64,000 bases of DNA from Suilimivivens sp964614185 (GCA_964614185.1 CAZTKJ010000002.1:1-64000), one strand, 5' to 3'. Shown: positions 32,541 to 42,023, counted from the stretch's first letter. Notes: a model not told the origin generated them from the sequence alone. Translations and numbers: made by a program.

Positions 32541-35120
32541 TTACTTCTGTTCCAACATAGGGAATATCATAATGACCTTAAACAAATCCCCGTCTACGGC
32601 AATTTCAAAACTGCCTCTCATTGCTTCTGTCAGATTTTTGGCAATGGAAAGCCCAAGTCCGCTTCCTTCCGTAGTTCTGGATTCATCTCCACGGATAAAA
32701 CGCTCTGTCAGTTCATCTGAATTTCCCTTAATAGGATTTGCCGAAATATTCTTGACTGACAACGCCACCTGCCTTTTTCCTTTTCCCAATTCCTTCTCTT
32801 CCAGATCAATATAGACTCTGGTTCCTTCAAGAGCATATTTGAAAATATTATTAAAGAGATTTTCAATAACTCTCCAGATTCTTCTGGAATCTGCTTCAAT
32901 GTAAATACAGCTTTCCTGTGTACGCATAACAGGAATCAGGTTTTTCTCTTTAAATTTCTCGGAAAATTCTCCTATAGTCTGATTACATAACTCTACTAAG
33001 TTAATCTTTTCAAATTGAAGAATAATATTTCCGGAAGAAATTTTAGATGCCTCTACTAAATCATCTGTCAACTGCTTCAATCTCTGGGACTTTGCATCCA
33101 ATACCTCAATATATTCCTGAACTTTTGCATTGTCCACATCTTCCCTTTTAATCAAGTCTACATAGTTAATGATAGAAGTTAAAGGTGTCTTAATATCATG
33201 AGATACATTTGTAATCAGATCGGCTTTTAATCTTTCATTCTTCATGCTGGCCGCTACTGCATTCCGGATTCCCTCTCCGATACCGTTTACTTCCCTGGCC
33301 AGTATCAGATTATCGCCATGAAGTATCGTTTCATCTATTTTGTATTCAGTATGTCCTGCATTGATCTGCTTAATTCCATCCAGAATATTCTGTCTGTCCA
33401 ACGCTGATTTATAGAGCAGGAACCCAATGACCCCATCTACTGCCAAAATCAGTATAACAACAATCACAAGCTGATCATTATAAAGATTAAAGATGAATTT
33501 GCTCAGCAGTCCCATCATATTGATCATGATCAAAATGCCATAAGGTATCAAAACCCTTAAGATAACAGAACCATGGTCATAAAGGTAAATTCCGCCTTTA
33601 ATGATACTGCTGCTAAGGCGCCGCAACAAGCTGTTCTTCCAAATAGTTCCGGCTTTTATCCTTCTTACATAACTGTAATAGAAGAAGGAAATGGCAAAAC
33701 TTACAATGCATGCCGTAACTCCAACTGTTACAGGCATTTTTCCACTGTATATCACTGTTCTCCCACCTACAAAATTTACAAATAATTTGATGGCAAGAAC
33801 GATAGCTGCCATTACCCCCACAGTAAGCAGAAGCATAACTTCAGTAGGTATCTTATCTTCCGGCTTTAATGCAATTACAGTCTCTTCTGTATCCCTTAAT
33901 ACAGCTTTCCCTTCCTTGCTTGTAAGAAGAATAAGTAACAGGAAATATAACAGGCTGCCAGCTATTGCCATGACCATATACTGCCAGAAATAAGGGGAAT
34001 ACTGGTTATAGCCTGTTCTGGCTTGGGTAAAAGCATCTCCTACGGCATAAGGATTCTTTACCCCGATCAATATCTGCGTATCTTCAGGATAAGCATATGC
34101 ATATCCGTTCAGGATATATCGTAAGGTAGATTCCTCTATTAACGTATTCGTCTCATATTCCATGTTTTTGGGATCATAAATAATATATTTCCCACATTCT
34201 TCCTTCAGTTGCTTTTTTAAATCGGAAAGTTTCAGGCTGCCCGCTTTTCCATTACTGAGCACCTCTGTTTTCCCATTGATGGTTTTGCGGATATAATAAA
34301 CTACATTACTGTTATCTTTATCATAATAATCCTTATAGGAAAGATATTCCTTATAATTAATTCCAATATCTTCAGCAGCTTTCTGCACATTGTCACGAAG
34401 CTCATAGTACTCTCCCCAGGAAGATACATAGTCTTCAATATTTTTCCCTTCTACCGTATGATAGCGGTTTTTCAGAATGGTTGCCAAAACATCTTCCCTG
34501 ATAGGATTTTCATAATCAATGAGTATATTGCCTGATACATCCACAACAGTAGTGACGCTCTCTAAATCAGAATTTAAGTAACTGGTATTTCCTCCCTCTT
34601 TTACATAAACCTTAGTAACTGTTTTGGTCCTGCTTAAAAACTGGTCTGCTTCCATCCCTGTCATATAAACATCTTCATATTCCAATCCGTTCTGCTGCCA
34701 TTTGATCAAATCATCCAGATAATAAACAGCTGTAATATATTCTTTTGAAGTTCCTTCATATCTGTCAGCAAATGCCGTTACATCGATCTGCTTCTTCGGG
34801 TCAAATTTACCGTCTGTTTCAAGCTGTGCCCTGATGGCCCCATAACAGATAATATCTGCTGAGCTGTTTCCAAGGAGCTGATTAAACATTTCGGAATCTT
34901 CAAAAAGCGTACCTTGTTTTTCTGTCTTTAAGCGGTATGTAGTGGTTCCTTTTCTTCCATCTATTACCACAAGTGAACCAAGCAGTACCATAGCCGCTGC
35001 TACCACTGCCCATATAAAACAAACATGCTGCAGGATATGAAGCAAAATTTTAGTTCCCTCTCCACTTTTCTTTTTATCCTTTTTTTGATTTGTTTCATAA
35101 TTCTGATCTTCTCTGTTCAT
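32541..35120 (-). CDS. Sensor histidine kinase with large extracytoplasmic domain and multiple membrane helices
   Basis: An 859-residue sensor kinase. After a charged N-terminus comes a membrane helix (about 28-52), an extracytoplasmic region of about 330 residues with no recognised family, and then about five membrane helices (about 385-590) and a HAMP-like linker. The HisKA box follows with the phosphorylated His in NVSHDIKTPLTS at about 642, and an ATPase domain with NLFNNIFKYA and TEGSGLGLSIAK. The start MNRED follows AGGG and lies 16 bp after the response-regulator stop; the longer frame adds 15 residues that overlap that gene. It works with the adjacent regulator. The signal is unknown; the large outside domain and extra helices suggest envelope sensing. 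Confidence 0.93.
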   Translation of the reverse strand: MNREDQNYETNQKKDKKKSGEGTKILLHILQHVCFIWAVVAAAMVLLGSLVVIDGRKGTTTYRLKTEKQGTLFEDSEMFNQLLGNSSADIICYGAIRAQLETDGKFDPKKQIDVTAFADRYEGTSKEYITAVYYLDDLIKWQQNGLEYEDVYMTGMEADQFLSRTKTVTKVYVKEGGNTSYLNSDLESVTTVVDVSGNILIDYENPIREDVLATILKNRYHTVEGKNIEDYVSSWGEYYELRDNVQKAAEDIGINYKEYLSYKDYYDKDNSNVVYYIRKTINGKTEVLSNGKAGSLKLSDLKKQLKEECGKYIIYDPKNMEYETNTLIEESTLRYILNGYAYAYPEDTQILIGVKNPYAVGDAFTQARTGYNQYSPYFWQYMVMAIAGSLLYFLLLILLTSKEGKAVLRDTEETVIALKPEDKIPTEVMLLLTVGVMAAIVLAIKLFVNFVGGRTVIYSGKMPVTVGVTACIVSFAISFFYYSYVRRIKAGTIWKNSLLRRLSSSIIKGGIYLYDHGSVILRVLIPYGILIMINMMGLLSKFIFNLYNDQLVIVVILILAVDGVIGFLLYKSALDRQNILDGIKQINAGHTEYKIDETILHGDNLILAREVNGIGEGIRNAVAASMKNERLKADLITNVSHDIKTPLTSIINYVDLIKREDVDNAKVQEYIEVLDAKSQRLKQLTDDLVEASKISSGNIILQFEKINLVELCNQTIGEFSEKFKEKNLIPVMRTQESCIYIEADSRRIWRVIENLFNNIFKYALEGTRVYIDLEEKELGKGKRQVALSVKNISANPIKGNSDELTERFIRGDESRTTEGSGLGLSIAKNLTEAMRGSFEIAVDGDLFKVIMIFPMLEQK

Positions 35121-35136
35121 ATGTTTCCCTGCTTTC

Positions 35137-35829
35137 CTATTGCTTTTCAATTTTGTAGCCCACACCCCATACCACTTTTAGATATCTTGGTTCCTTAGGA
35201 TTGATTTCAATCTTTTCACGGATATGCCTGATATGGACGGCTACTGTATTGTCAGCTCCAATGGCTTCTTCATTCCAGATATTTTCATAAATCTGGTCAA
35301 TGGAAAATACTCTTCCCTGATTTTTTACCAGCAGAAGAAGAATATTATATTCTATGGGAGTCAGTTTTACGCTTTCTCCGTCTACTGTCACCTCTTTGGT
35401 ATCATCATTGATACAAAGTCCTCCTACCGTAAATAGCGCATTATTGTCAACATTTAAGTTGCCCAGCTGGGTATAACGCCTTAAATTTGACTTCACTCTG
35501 GCTACCAGCTCTAACGGGTTAAAAGGCTTTGTTACATAATCATCTGCTCCGATATTTAATCCCAATATCTTATCTGTGTCCTCAGATTTGGCTGAAAGAA
35601 ATATAATGGGAAGGCTGTTGTATTCTCTGATCTTAATGGTAGCTCTGATTCCATCCAGCTTAGGCATCATAATATCAATAATAAGCAGCTGTATATTCTC
35701 TTCCTTCAGCATGGAAACTGCCTGCATTCCGTCATATGCCTTATAGACCTTATATCCTTCCTGACTTAAATAAATCTCAATAGCATCCACGATTTCCTTA
35801 TCATCATCGCAAACCAGAATGTTGATCAT
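35137..35829 (-). CDS. OmpR/VanR-family response regulator
   Basis: A 230-residue response regulator. The receiver domain has the acidic pocket CDDD (residues 7-10), phosphorylation site Asp52 (LIIDIMMPKLDG) and Lys in VTKPFNP near 103. The C-terminal winged helix (KLTPIEYNILLLLVKNQGRVFSIDQIYENIW, quoted in two parts in effect: LTPIEYNILLLLVKN and RVFSIDQIYENIW) ends with VWGVGYKIE, typical of OmpR/PhoB. It is followed 16 bp later by its histidine kinase. The start ATG follows GGAGGAATAAGG. Targets are unknown. Confidence 0.95.
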   Translation of the reverse strand: MINILVCDDDKEIVDAIEIYLSQEGYKVYKAYDGMQAVSMLKEENIQLLIIDIMMPKLDGIRATIKIREYNSLPIIFLSAKSEDTDKILGLNIGADDYVTKPFNPLELVARVKSNLRRYTQLGNLNVDNNALFTVGGLCINDDTKEVTVDGESVKLTPIEYNILLLLVKNQGRVFSIDQIYENIWNEEAIGADNTVAVHIRHIREKIEINPKEPRYLKVVWGVGYKIEKQ

Positions 35830-35908
35830 CCCTTATTCCTCCGTAATGGTTCTGCTGTTTACATTGTAAGTAAAACATATATTTTTTAAGTGTTTCTTAG
35901 GAAAAAAA

Positions 35909-36781
35909 TTAAGATTTCCTTAATTCCATAAATGCGCCCAAATTTCCACGCTGTCCCATACTTGCTCTGTGTGAGAACAAATATTGACTGTTACAGCATG
36001 TGCAGACATCTGTCACTTCTATATTTTCCGGAAGGACGCCTGAATTAAGCAAAATAAGTTTGTTGGCTTCCCACAGATCCAGCTGATACTTGCCCTCTTC
36101 TTTTCCTTCTTTTAAGAAGTCTCCTGTTCTGTCTGAAAAAACATATTGAAACTGCTCTGCCACATCACTGCTCACTTCATAACAGTCACAGCAGATAGAA
36201 GGTCCAATGGCTGCCTTTACATCTTCCGGTCTTGTGCCAAAAGCCTGCTCCATGGCTTTTAGCGTAACTGCACCCATTTGATGGACGGTTCCCTTCCATC
36301 CGGAATGACTAAGTCCGATTGCCCTATGCTTCATATCTATAAAAAACAGCGGTACACAGTCTGCATAAAAAGTTGCCAGTATCAACCCCGGTGTATCCGT
36401 AATCAGACCATCCACATCCCTGTAATCTTTCTCTTTTACAACGCCTTTTCCTGCATCCTTTTCGGTAACAAGACGTATATTGACAGTATGAGTCTGGTCA
36501 GAGCATACGATCCTGTCCGGTGTACTGCCGAATACTTTGGCAATTCTTCTGTAGTTTTCATCTACAGCGCTTTTATCATCTCCTCTTGTATAGCTCATAT
36601 TCATGGAAGCAAAAATCCCTTTGCTGACGCCTCCCTTTCTTGTTGTGAAAAGATGATTCACCAGTCCTGTACCTGAAAGGCCCGGAAAAGAAAGATACTC
36701 TACTTCTCCCTTTCTTTTTTGTATTATTACCGGATTTTCATATTTACGGTTCAACTCTTCAAAACTACTGCCTGCATCCAT
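35909..36781 (-). CDS. pgeF: Peptidoglycan editing factor PgeF / LACC1-like multicopper-oxidase-fold enzyme
   Basis: A 290-residue YfiH/DUF152 protein. Family members have been described as polyphenol oxidases, as purine nucleoside-cleaving enzymes (LACC1-like) and as factors that keep peptidoglycan free of L-Ser; the activity here cannot be fixed by reading. Conserved segments: SDQTHTVNI (His), DGLITDTPGLILATFYADCVP with Cys, LSHSGWKGTV with His, GPSICCDCYEVS, and C-terminal CTCCNSQYLFSHR. The start MDAGS is preceded by AGGAG; the longer frame starts near the previous gene without a ribosome site. It lies 40 bp after yraN, at the end of a row of conserved housekeeping genes. Confidence 0.9.
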   Translation of the reverse strand: MDAGSSFEELNRKYENPVIIQKRKGEVEYLSFPGLSGTGLVNHLFTTRKGGVSKGIFASMNMSYTRGDDKSAVDENYRRIAKVFGSTPDRIVCSDQTHTVNIRLVTEKDAGKGVVKEKDYRDVDGLITDTPGLILATFYADCVPLFFIDMKHRAIGLSHSGWKGTVHQMGAVTLKAMEQAFGTRPEDVKAAIGPSICCDCYEVSSDVAEQFQYVFSDRTGDFLKEGKEEGKYQLDLWEANKLILLNSGVLPENIEVTDVCTCCNSQYLFSHRASMGQRGNLGAFMELRKS

Positions 36782-36821
36782 TATCTTCCTGCTCCTTTTT
36801 CTTTGCGATTCCACTGTCTGT

Positions 36822-37196
36822 TTACCATTTTATATGATTATTATCTGCCCTATAGAAAAAGGCATTCTTATGCCATCTGATCCTGTCCGAAAGCATGGCT
36901 ACTACATCATACCTTATCTGCAAGGTTTGGTATTCTCTATGTTTCAGACGAAAATAATCGGAGGCTTGGCAGATTTTCTTCTGCTTCTGCACTCCGACTG
37001 CTTCCTCCGGCATTCCTGCCTTACTGCTTGATCTGTATTTTACCTCAACAAACACAAGACAGTTCTCATGAATGCCAATAATATCTACTTCTCCCTGCCT
37101 GCATCTGAAGTTTCTTTGCAAAACTTGAAATCCCTGTTTTTCCAAAAACAAGGCGGCCTGCTTTTCACGATTTTTTCCTGTATCTACACGATTCAA
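36822..37196 (-). CDS. YraN family (UPF0102) endonuclease-fold protein
   Basis: A 124-residue YraN/UPF0102 protein. The restriction-endonuclease-like core shows NFRCRQGEVDIIGIHENCLVF, written here as RQGEVDIIG with the acidic Asp, followed by VFVEVKYRSS with the Glu-x-Lys motif. The start codon is TTG at 37196 with AAGGGA 7 bp before it. The family is widespread, usually near rnhB, as here. Its cellular function is not firmly known. It lies 11 bp after the ylqH homologue. Confidence 0.9.
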   Translation of the reverse strand: MNRVDTGKNREKQAALFLEKQGFQVLQRNFRCRQGEVDIIGIHENCLVFVEVKYRSSSKAGMPEEAVGVQKQKKICQASDYFRLKHREYQTLQIRYDVVAMLSDRIRWHKNAFFYRADNNHIKW

Positions 37197-37207
37197 ATAA
37201 ATTTCCC

Positions 37208-37498
37208 TTACCTGTTCTTATCCATTTTTGCTTTAATTTTATCCATGGCATCTACAAAGACAAGAACCTCTGCCACTACCTCATAAAGCTCCGGTGGAAT
37301 CATCTCACCTATTTCCAGCCTTGAAAGAGTATCTGCCAGAGAATCATCTCTGTGGACAGGCACTGCCGCTTCCTTTGCCTTTTCTATGATCTTTTCTGCC
37401 AGAACTCCCCTTCCGGAAGCTATGACTTTAGGCGCATCTTCTGAGGGATCATAAGCAAGCGCAATGGCCTGTTTGGGTTTATTTTTCTTTTCCTGCAT
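37208..37498 (-). CDS. ylqH: FlhB C-terminal-domain homologue (YlqH-like), orphan
   Basis: A 96-residue protein corresponding to the cytoplasmic C-terminal part of the flagellar/type III export switch FlhB, without the membrane part. Matching segments are AIALAYDPSEDAPKVIASG, KIIEKAKEAAVPVHRDD and GEMIPPELYEVVAEVL. The autocleavage motif NPTH of FlhB is missing; the protein starts just after that point. In B. subtilis the same pair ylqG-ylqH follows rnhB, so the placement is conserved. It probably works with the adjacent FliK-like protein, but the function outside flagella is not known. Confidence 0.88.
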   Translation of the reverse strand: MQEKKNKPKQAIALAYDPSEDAPKVIASGRGVLAEKIIEKAKEAAVPVHRDDSLADTLSRLEIGEMIPPELYEVVAEVLVFVDAMDKIKAKMDKNR

Positions 37499-37526
37499 AC
37501 CATTTCCAGCCTTTCTGTTTCATGTT

Positions 37527-39236
37527 TTACGCTCTGGCATCAAAGGAATAATCCGACAGAATAGAAATATTCTTATCCTGTTTCAATATTTCCTCCATTA
37601 CACTCTCTGATTCCTCTTCTCCTTTTTTCGTAAAAGAAGCATCCATAGTGTATCCTCTTTTATTTAATCGTTCATTTAAGATATCAATATGGTCAGAAAT
37701 AAAATCAAGTACACTGTCATCCTTCAAATAGAATTTTGTGGAAACATGAGTGTCCATTAGGGAAACATGTACATCCACACCCCCGAGATGCTCCATATCA
37801 AGATGCAGAAGTGCGCTGACTTTTCCATCCTTTTGAGCCAGATTCTTTTTATTTGTATAAACATAAAGCTCTCCGTTAGCTTCCTGGCTCTGTAACTTTA
37901 ACGGCAGCTGCACATAGGTGAACATCTGATTCAGCTGATTCATAAAATCAATATTTCCTGACAGATTGGAAACTGCTTTTCCTAAAGGCGTATCTGCTTT
38001 GGCTGCCTGTTCCAGTGTCTGATTCAAACGGTTCATCTGATTATTCAGACGTTCATAAAGATTTTCCACTTTATTATTCTTTGCTACCTCTTCCGGGGTC
38101 AGCGTCCATTGCTTTATCATCTCATTCTTTACAAGAGAATTAAATTCTTTGTTATTTAGCAGATGCATAGCTTTTTCATGCTGACTTCTTGGCAGCTGCG
38201 CATCTGACAGCAGTTCATTCAGCTGATGGAACAGTTCACTGGCAGGAAGTTCCCCTGACACAAATGCTTTTACTGTTTCAGCCGAAACTCCGGCATTAGA
38301 GAGCTCATGAGCCAGATTCTGTACTTCTTTTCCTGTCAATCCATCCCGTCCTGACAGCCCCTTTGCATCTCCCATTTCCATTGCCTGATCCATCATTTCC
38401 TTCAATGCATCTTTCATTTTATCCTGCAAAGTGGCTGTGTCTGCAGTTCCTTCTGTATTTTTTGCCGCATCCGGTATTATTTCCGATCCTGAATTCTGCA
38501 ATTGTCCTTCCGGAGCTTCTGCTCCCTCCATTTCTGCTCCCTCTGCCAGCATCGAAAGGACTTCCCTGTATATATCGATTCCTCCCTGTATATCTCCTGC
38601 TGATGTCATCTCCGTCATAGTATCTGTCAGTGCATCAGCAATTTCCATGAGGCTCTCTGTCATCTGATGCTGATAATTCTTATATGCTTCCATTTGGAAT
38701 ACATTATTTTCCGTAACAGGAATTCCCAGTCTTGACAGCTGTACTATCGTTTCCACATTTGCATCCGGATTTAAGTTTACGGCACGCATCATTTGGGAAA
38801 GAGATTCTCTGTCTATACTCATTCCCTCCTGCATCATAGTCTGAACCATTTGGGAAGATCTGGCATTTTCAGGAATACCTGCCATCTGCAGTGCCTTGCC
38901 GATATTGGGGTCATTTCCTGTATTGGCAAATAACGGACTGAGCACTACCTTGCTACTGGCCAAATTCTTAATGGAAAAGGTCATCTGCCGTCCCATCTCT
39001 ACCGGCATATTGCCTTCTAATTTTGCCCGGATCATCTGATTCTTCCCAATAGAAATTAAAACCTCATTGCCGTTTTTTTCTACAACCTCTCCTGTTACGG
39101 ATTGTCCGGGTGCTTTTGATGCAATCTCTTCCATACCGTTTTTCAGATTCTGCTCTAAAGTAGAAGAAGACATTTCCCTTCCACTGCTTTCTATATGTGA
39201 TTCATTTCCCGACACAAATAATGAGGAAAGTCTCAT
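37527..39236 (-). CDS. ylqG: FliK-like hook-length-control homologue (YlqG-like)
   Basis: A 569-residue protein. An N-terminal domain with a small beta-barrel-like stretch (VTGEVVEKNGNEVLISIG) is followed by a long helical, Met/Gln/Asp-rich middle region. The C-terminal domain resembles FliK-C: QLPLKLQSQEANGELYVY, then KVSALLHLDMEHLGGVDV and VSTKFYLKDDSVLDFI. It is the partner of the FlhB-like protein 28 bp downstream; hook-length proteins bind the FlhB C-domain. No flagellar genes are nearby. The start is the ATG at 39236 after GGGAGG, though the spacing is short (4 bp); the frame also allows ATG 39248 with a weaker site. Confidence 0.8.
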   Translation of the reverse strand: MRLSSLFVSGNESHIESSGREMSSSTLEQNLKNGMEEIASKAPGQSVTGEVVEKNGNEVLISIGKNQMIRAKLEGNMPVEMGRQMTFSIKNLASSKVVLSPLFANTGNDPNIGKALQMAGIPENARSSQMVQTMMQEGMSIDRESLSQMMRAVNLNPDANVETIVQLSRLGIPVTENNVFQMEAYKNYQHQMTESLMEIADALTDTMTEMTSAGDIQGGIDIYREVLSMLAEGAEMEGAEAPEGQLQNSGSEIIPDAAKNTEGTADTATLQDKMKDALKEMMDQAMEMGDAKGLSGRDGLTGKEVQNLAHELSNAGVSAETVKAFVSGELPASELFHQLNELLSDAQLPRSQHEKAMHLLNNKEFNSLVKNEMIKQWTLTPEEVAKNNKVENLYERLNNQMNRLNQTLEQAAKADTPLGKAVSNLSGNIDFMNQLNQMFTYVQLPLKLQSQEANGELYVYTNKKNLAQKDGKVSALLHLDMEHLGGVDVHVSLMDTHVSTKFYLKDDSVLDFISDHIDILNERLNKRGYTMDASFTKKGEEESESVMEEILKQDKNISILSDYSFDARA

Positions 39237-39260
39237 AATACCTCCCATTTTCCATCTGCA

Positions 39261-40019
39261 TTAAAGCAGATTCTTTATAAAACTCTTTCTGTGAATTGGT
39301 GTAGGGCCATATTTTTTAAGCGCTTCAATATGCGAGGATGCTCCATATCCTTTGTTAGAAGCAAATCCATACTGAGGAAAAATACTGTCATACTGGATCA
39401 TCATCCTGTCTCTTGTTACCTTGGCTATAATACTGGCCGCCGCGATGGAAATGCTTTTGGCATCTCCTTTAATAATAGGAATCTGCCTGATGGACAATCC
39501 GGGTATGGTAACTGCATCATTCAGTAAAAGGTCCGGACAAGGATCCAGTTTTGAAACAGCCTCACGCATTGCCTCATATGTTGCCTGTAAAATATTGATC
39601 TCATCAATTCTTTCCGGTGATACAAAACCAAGTCCTGTGGAAACTGCTTTTTCCATAATGACATAATATAGCTCTTCTCTTTTTTTTTCGGTCAACTGCT
39701 TAGAATCATTTAGATATAAAATGTCACAATCTTTTGGTAAAATTACTGCACCTGCCACTACCGGACCTGCAAGAGGTCCTCTTCCCACCTCATCAATGCC
39801 GCAGATATAAGAAAAAGAATCATATTTCTTTTCATACTGCTTCATTTTTTCTGTTCTTTCCAATTCCTTTTCATAGGCTTCTATTTTTTTCTTAGCCTTC
39901 TGAACCAGACTTATAACGCCTGCCCGCTCATCCTTTTCATAGGTGTTTATAAAGGCAGGCAGCCCGTTTCTATCGGCTGCCTGTAATAATTTTCTGATTT
40001 CTTCAATACTCTGGCTCAT
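39261..40019 (-). CDS. rnhB: Ribonuclease HII
   Basis: A 252-residue RNase HII, which removes RNA from RNA-DNA hybrids and single ribonucleotides from DNA. Active-site motifs: CGIDEVGRGPLAGPVVAGAV with Asp and Glu, LNDSKQLTEKKRE, LLNDAVTIPG with Asp, and KGDAKSISIAAASIIAKVTRD. There is an N-terminal helical extension of about 75 residues before the catalytic core, as in Bacillus RnhB. The start ATG follows GGAGG. Its position between lepB and ylqG fits the Firmicute cluster. Confidence 0.96.
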   Translation of the reverse strand: MSQSIEEIRKLLQAADRNGLPAFINTYEKDERAGVISLVQKAKKKIEAYEKELERTEKMKQYEKKYDSFSYICGIDEVGRGPLAGPVVAGAVILPKDCDILYLNDSKQLTEKKREELYYVIMEKAVSTGLGFVSPERIDEINILQATYEAMREAVSKLDPCPDLLLNDAVTIPGLSIRQIPIIKGDAKSISIAAASIIAKVTRDRMMIQYDSIFPQYGFASNKGYGASSHIEALKKYGPTPIHRKSFIKNLL

Positions 40020-40031
40020 AATGTTCCTCCG

Positions 40032-40571
40032 TCATTGATGCTTAATAATGCCCATTTTCGAAAGAGGCCAGATTCTCATCCATGCTTTTCCAATAAACTC
40101 ATCCCGGTAAACATTCCCTACTACGGGATCCCTGCTGTCCTGACTGTTATTCCTGTTATCTCCCATGACAAAATATTCATTGGCTCCAAGAGTGACCGGT
40201 TCATATGCACGTCCCGGATCTACTATAATTTCTTTACCGTAATTTTCTTCCAGTATCTCGCCGTCTATGTAGATATTTCCCTGTTCATCAATATATACCG
40301 TTTCTCCCGGAAGTCCTATGATCCGCTTGATATAATAGGTTTTTTGTGCATAGCGGAAAGGAAATACAATAATGTCAAATCTTTCCGGATCATTAAAACG
40401 ATAAGACACCTTGTCAACGATCAGATTATCTCCATCGCTTAAAGTCGGTTCCATAGAACTGCCGCTTACCTTAGTTCTCTGTCCCACATAAGTCACTACT
40501 AAGAAAGTCATTACTAATACAATTAATAAATATATGCTGGTGCCCAGCATTTCTCTTAATGTCTTATTCAC
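40032..40571 (-). CDS. lepB: Signal peptidase I (first of two)
   Basis: A 179-residue type I signal peptidase, anchored by one N-terminal helix (IYLLIVLVMTFLVVTYVG). The catalytic Ser is in GSSMEPTL (Ser39) and Lys82 is in YYIKRIIGLPGE; box E GDNRNNSQDSR is present. The open frame begins at GTG 40577, but GGAGG lies 7 bp before the next in-frame GTG at 40571, which overlaps the rbgA stop as GTGA, so that start was chosen. A second signal peptidase gene is at 41439-42023, on the other side of rbgA. Confidence 0.95.
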   Translation of the reverse strand: MNKTLREMLGTSIYLLIVLVMTFLVVTYVGQRTKVSGSSMEPTLSDGDNLIVDKVSYRFNDPERFDIIVFPFRYAQKTYYIKRIIGLPGETVYIDEQGNIYIDGEILEENYGKEIIVDPGRAYEPVTLGANEYFVMGDNRNNSQDSRDPVVGNVYRDEFIGKAWMRIWPLSKMGIIKHQ

Positions 40572-41419
40572 TGCCACTCCTCCGGATGTTCCAATGTAAT
40601 CCTGCCTAATCTTCCGCTTCTGAAATCTTCTATTACTATTTTAGAAGCTCTGTCAAGATCAGGGGTTTCTCCTTTTAAAAAACACTTTCTGCCGATGCAA
40701 ATGCTCTGTAAAGTTACATAATCATCCTCTGTTTCTTCCACTTCATATCGCTCCTTGAGCAGTCCGGCATATTCCTCTTTTAAATAATGAATAATTGCCA
40801 TTGCCAGTTCGTCTGCATGAAGAATTTCATCATTCATGGATCCGATGATAGCCAGCCTTTCACCAACCGCCTGATTTTCAAAACGCGGCCACAGAATTCC
40901 CGGGGTGTCAAGCAGCTCTAAACTTTGGTTCAGCCGTATCCACTGTTTCCCTTTGGTAACTCCCGGTTTATTTCCTGTTTTGGTACAAGCCTTTCCTGCA
41001 AAAGAGTTGATAAAAGTAGATTTTCCCACATTAGGGATTCCAACCACCATAGCACGTACAGGACGGTTTTTGATTCCTCTTTTCCTGTCCCTGTCTATCT
41101 TTTCTTTGCATGCCTCCTGGACTAATCCATGAATGGCTTTCATTCCCGCTCCCGTTCTTGAATTGATTTCCAGCACATGAAACCCTTTTTCTTTAAAATA
41201 AGATGCCCATGACGCATTATATTTATTATCTGCCAAATCTGCCTTATTTAAAAGAATGATTCTGGATTTACTACCTGAAAGTACATCTATATCAGGATTA
41301 CGGCTGCTCATAGGGATACGCGCATCTACCAGTTCAATTACCAGATCGATCAGCTTGATATTTTCCTGCATCATCCGTTTGGCTTTCATCATATGCCCCG
41401 GATACCATTGATAATTCAT
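40568..41419 (-). CDS. rbgA: Ribosome biogenesis GTPase RbgA (YlqF)
   Basis: A 283-residue circularly permuted GTPase required for late 50S assembly. The G4 motif NKADL comes first (about residue 59), then the P-loop GIPNVGKSTFINS (about 127), then DTPG. WYPGHMMKAKR at the N-terminus is the family signature. The start ATG follows CAGG. It overlaps lepB by 4 bp, so expression of export and ribosome assembly genes is coupled, as in the Bacillus rplS-ylqF-rnhB cluster. Confidence 0.96.
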   Translation of the reverse strand: MNYQWYPGHMMKAKRMMQENIKLIDLVIELVDARIPMSSRNPDIDVLSGSKSRIILLNKADLADNKYNASWASYFKEKGFHVLEINSRTGAGMKAIHGLVQEACKEKIDRDRKRGIKNRPVRAMVVGIPNVGKSTFINSFAGKACTKTGNKPGVTKGKQWIRLNQSLELLDTPGILWPRFENQAVGERLAIIGSMNDEILHADELAMAIIHYLKEEYAGLLKERYEVEETEDDYVTLQSICIGRKCFLKGETPDLDRASKIVIEDFRSGRLGRITLEHPEEWQ

Positions 41420-41438
41420 ATATTACCTGCCTGTTCTG

Positions 41439-42023
41439 TTACCTTATTAATCCCATCCCAGCGTCTTCACAGGGTAAACAAAACCATGCTTTTCCCGCTA
41501 TGGTTTCTTTCTTTATGGCTCCAATATTACCGGAACGGCTGTCCTCACTGTTATTCCTGTTATCACCAAGTACAAAAAATTCATCACTGCCAAGAATGAT
41601 TTCATTTTCCGCAATCCCGGAATCTGCAATTTTATCATAGTGTTCACTTTCTAAAAGAAGTTCACCGTTGATATATACATATCCTCCAATGATCTGCACT
41701 GTTTCTCCCGGAAGTCCTACTACACGTTTCAGGTAATAATGAGAATTTTTATTGCCGTTTGGCAAAAATGCCACAATATCACCGCGTTTGGGGGATGTGA
41801 GCCTATAGATAAACCGGTTAATGAGGATCCCCTGTCCGTTGTAGAGGACAGGCTCCATGGAAACTCCTACTGCATTTACCTTCATTCCTACCGAAAATAC
41901 TATAACAAAAGCAACTAAAATGGCGGCAAAAGCATAGAAAACCGTAACCAGGATCTCACGAACCATAGCTTTGCTTATTTTCTTTTCTTTTTCATAAAAA
42001 GTCAATCCCTTTTTCCGCGCCAT
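41439..42023 (-). CDS. lepB: Signal peptidase I (second)
   Basis: A 194-residue type I signal peptidase with an N-terminal cytoplasmic, basic stretch and one membrane helix (VTVFYAFAAILVAFVIVF). The catalytic residues are Ser55 (GVSMEPVL) and Lys99 (HYYLKRVVGLPGE). Box E is GDNRNNSEDSR. It is only moderately similar to the first copy, so the two are not a recent duplication. Start MARKK is chosen over a frame nine codons longer; both ribosome sites are weak. Multiple signal peptidases are common in Firmicutes. Confidence 0.93.
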   Translation of the reverse strand: MARKKGLTFYEKEKKISKAMVREILVTVFYAFAAILVAFVIVFSVGMKVNAVGVSMEPVLYNGQGILINRFIYRLTSPKRGDIVAFLPNGNKNSHYYLKRVVGLPGETVQIIGGYVYINGELLLESEHYDKIADSGIAENEIILGSDEFFVLGDNRNNSEDSRSGNIGAIKKETIAGKAWFCLPCEDAGMGLIR

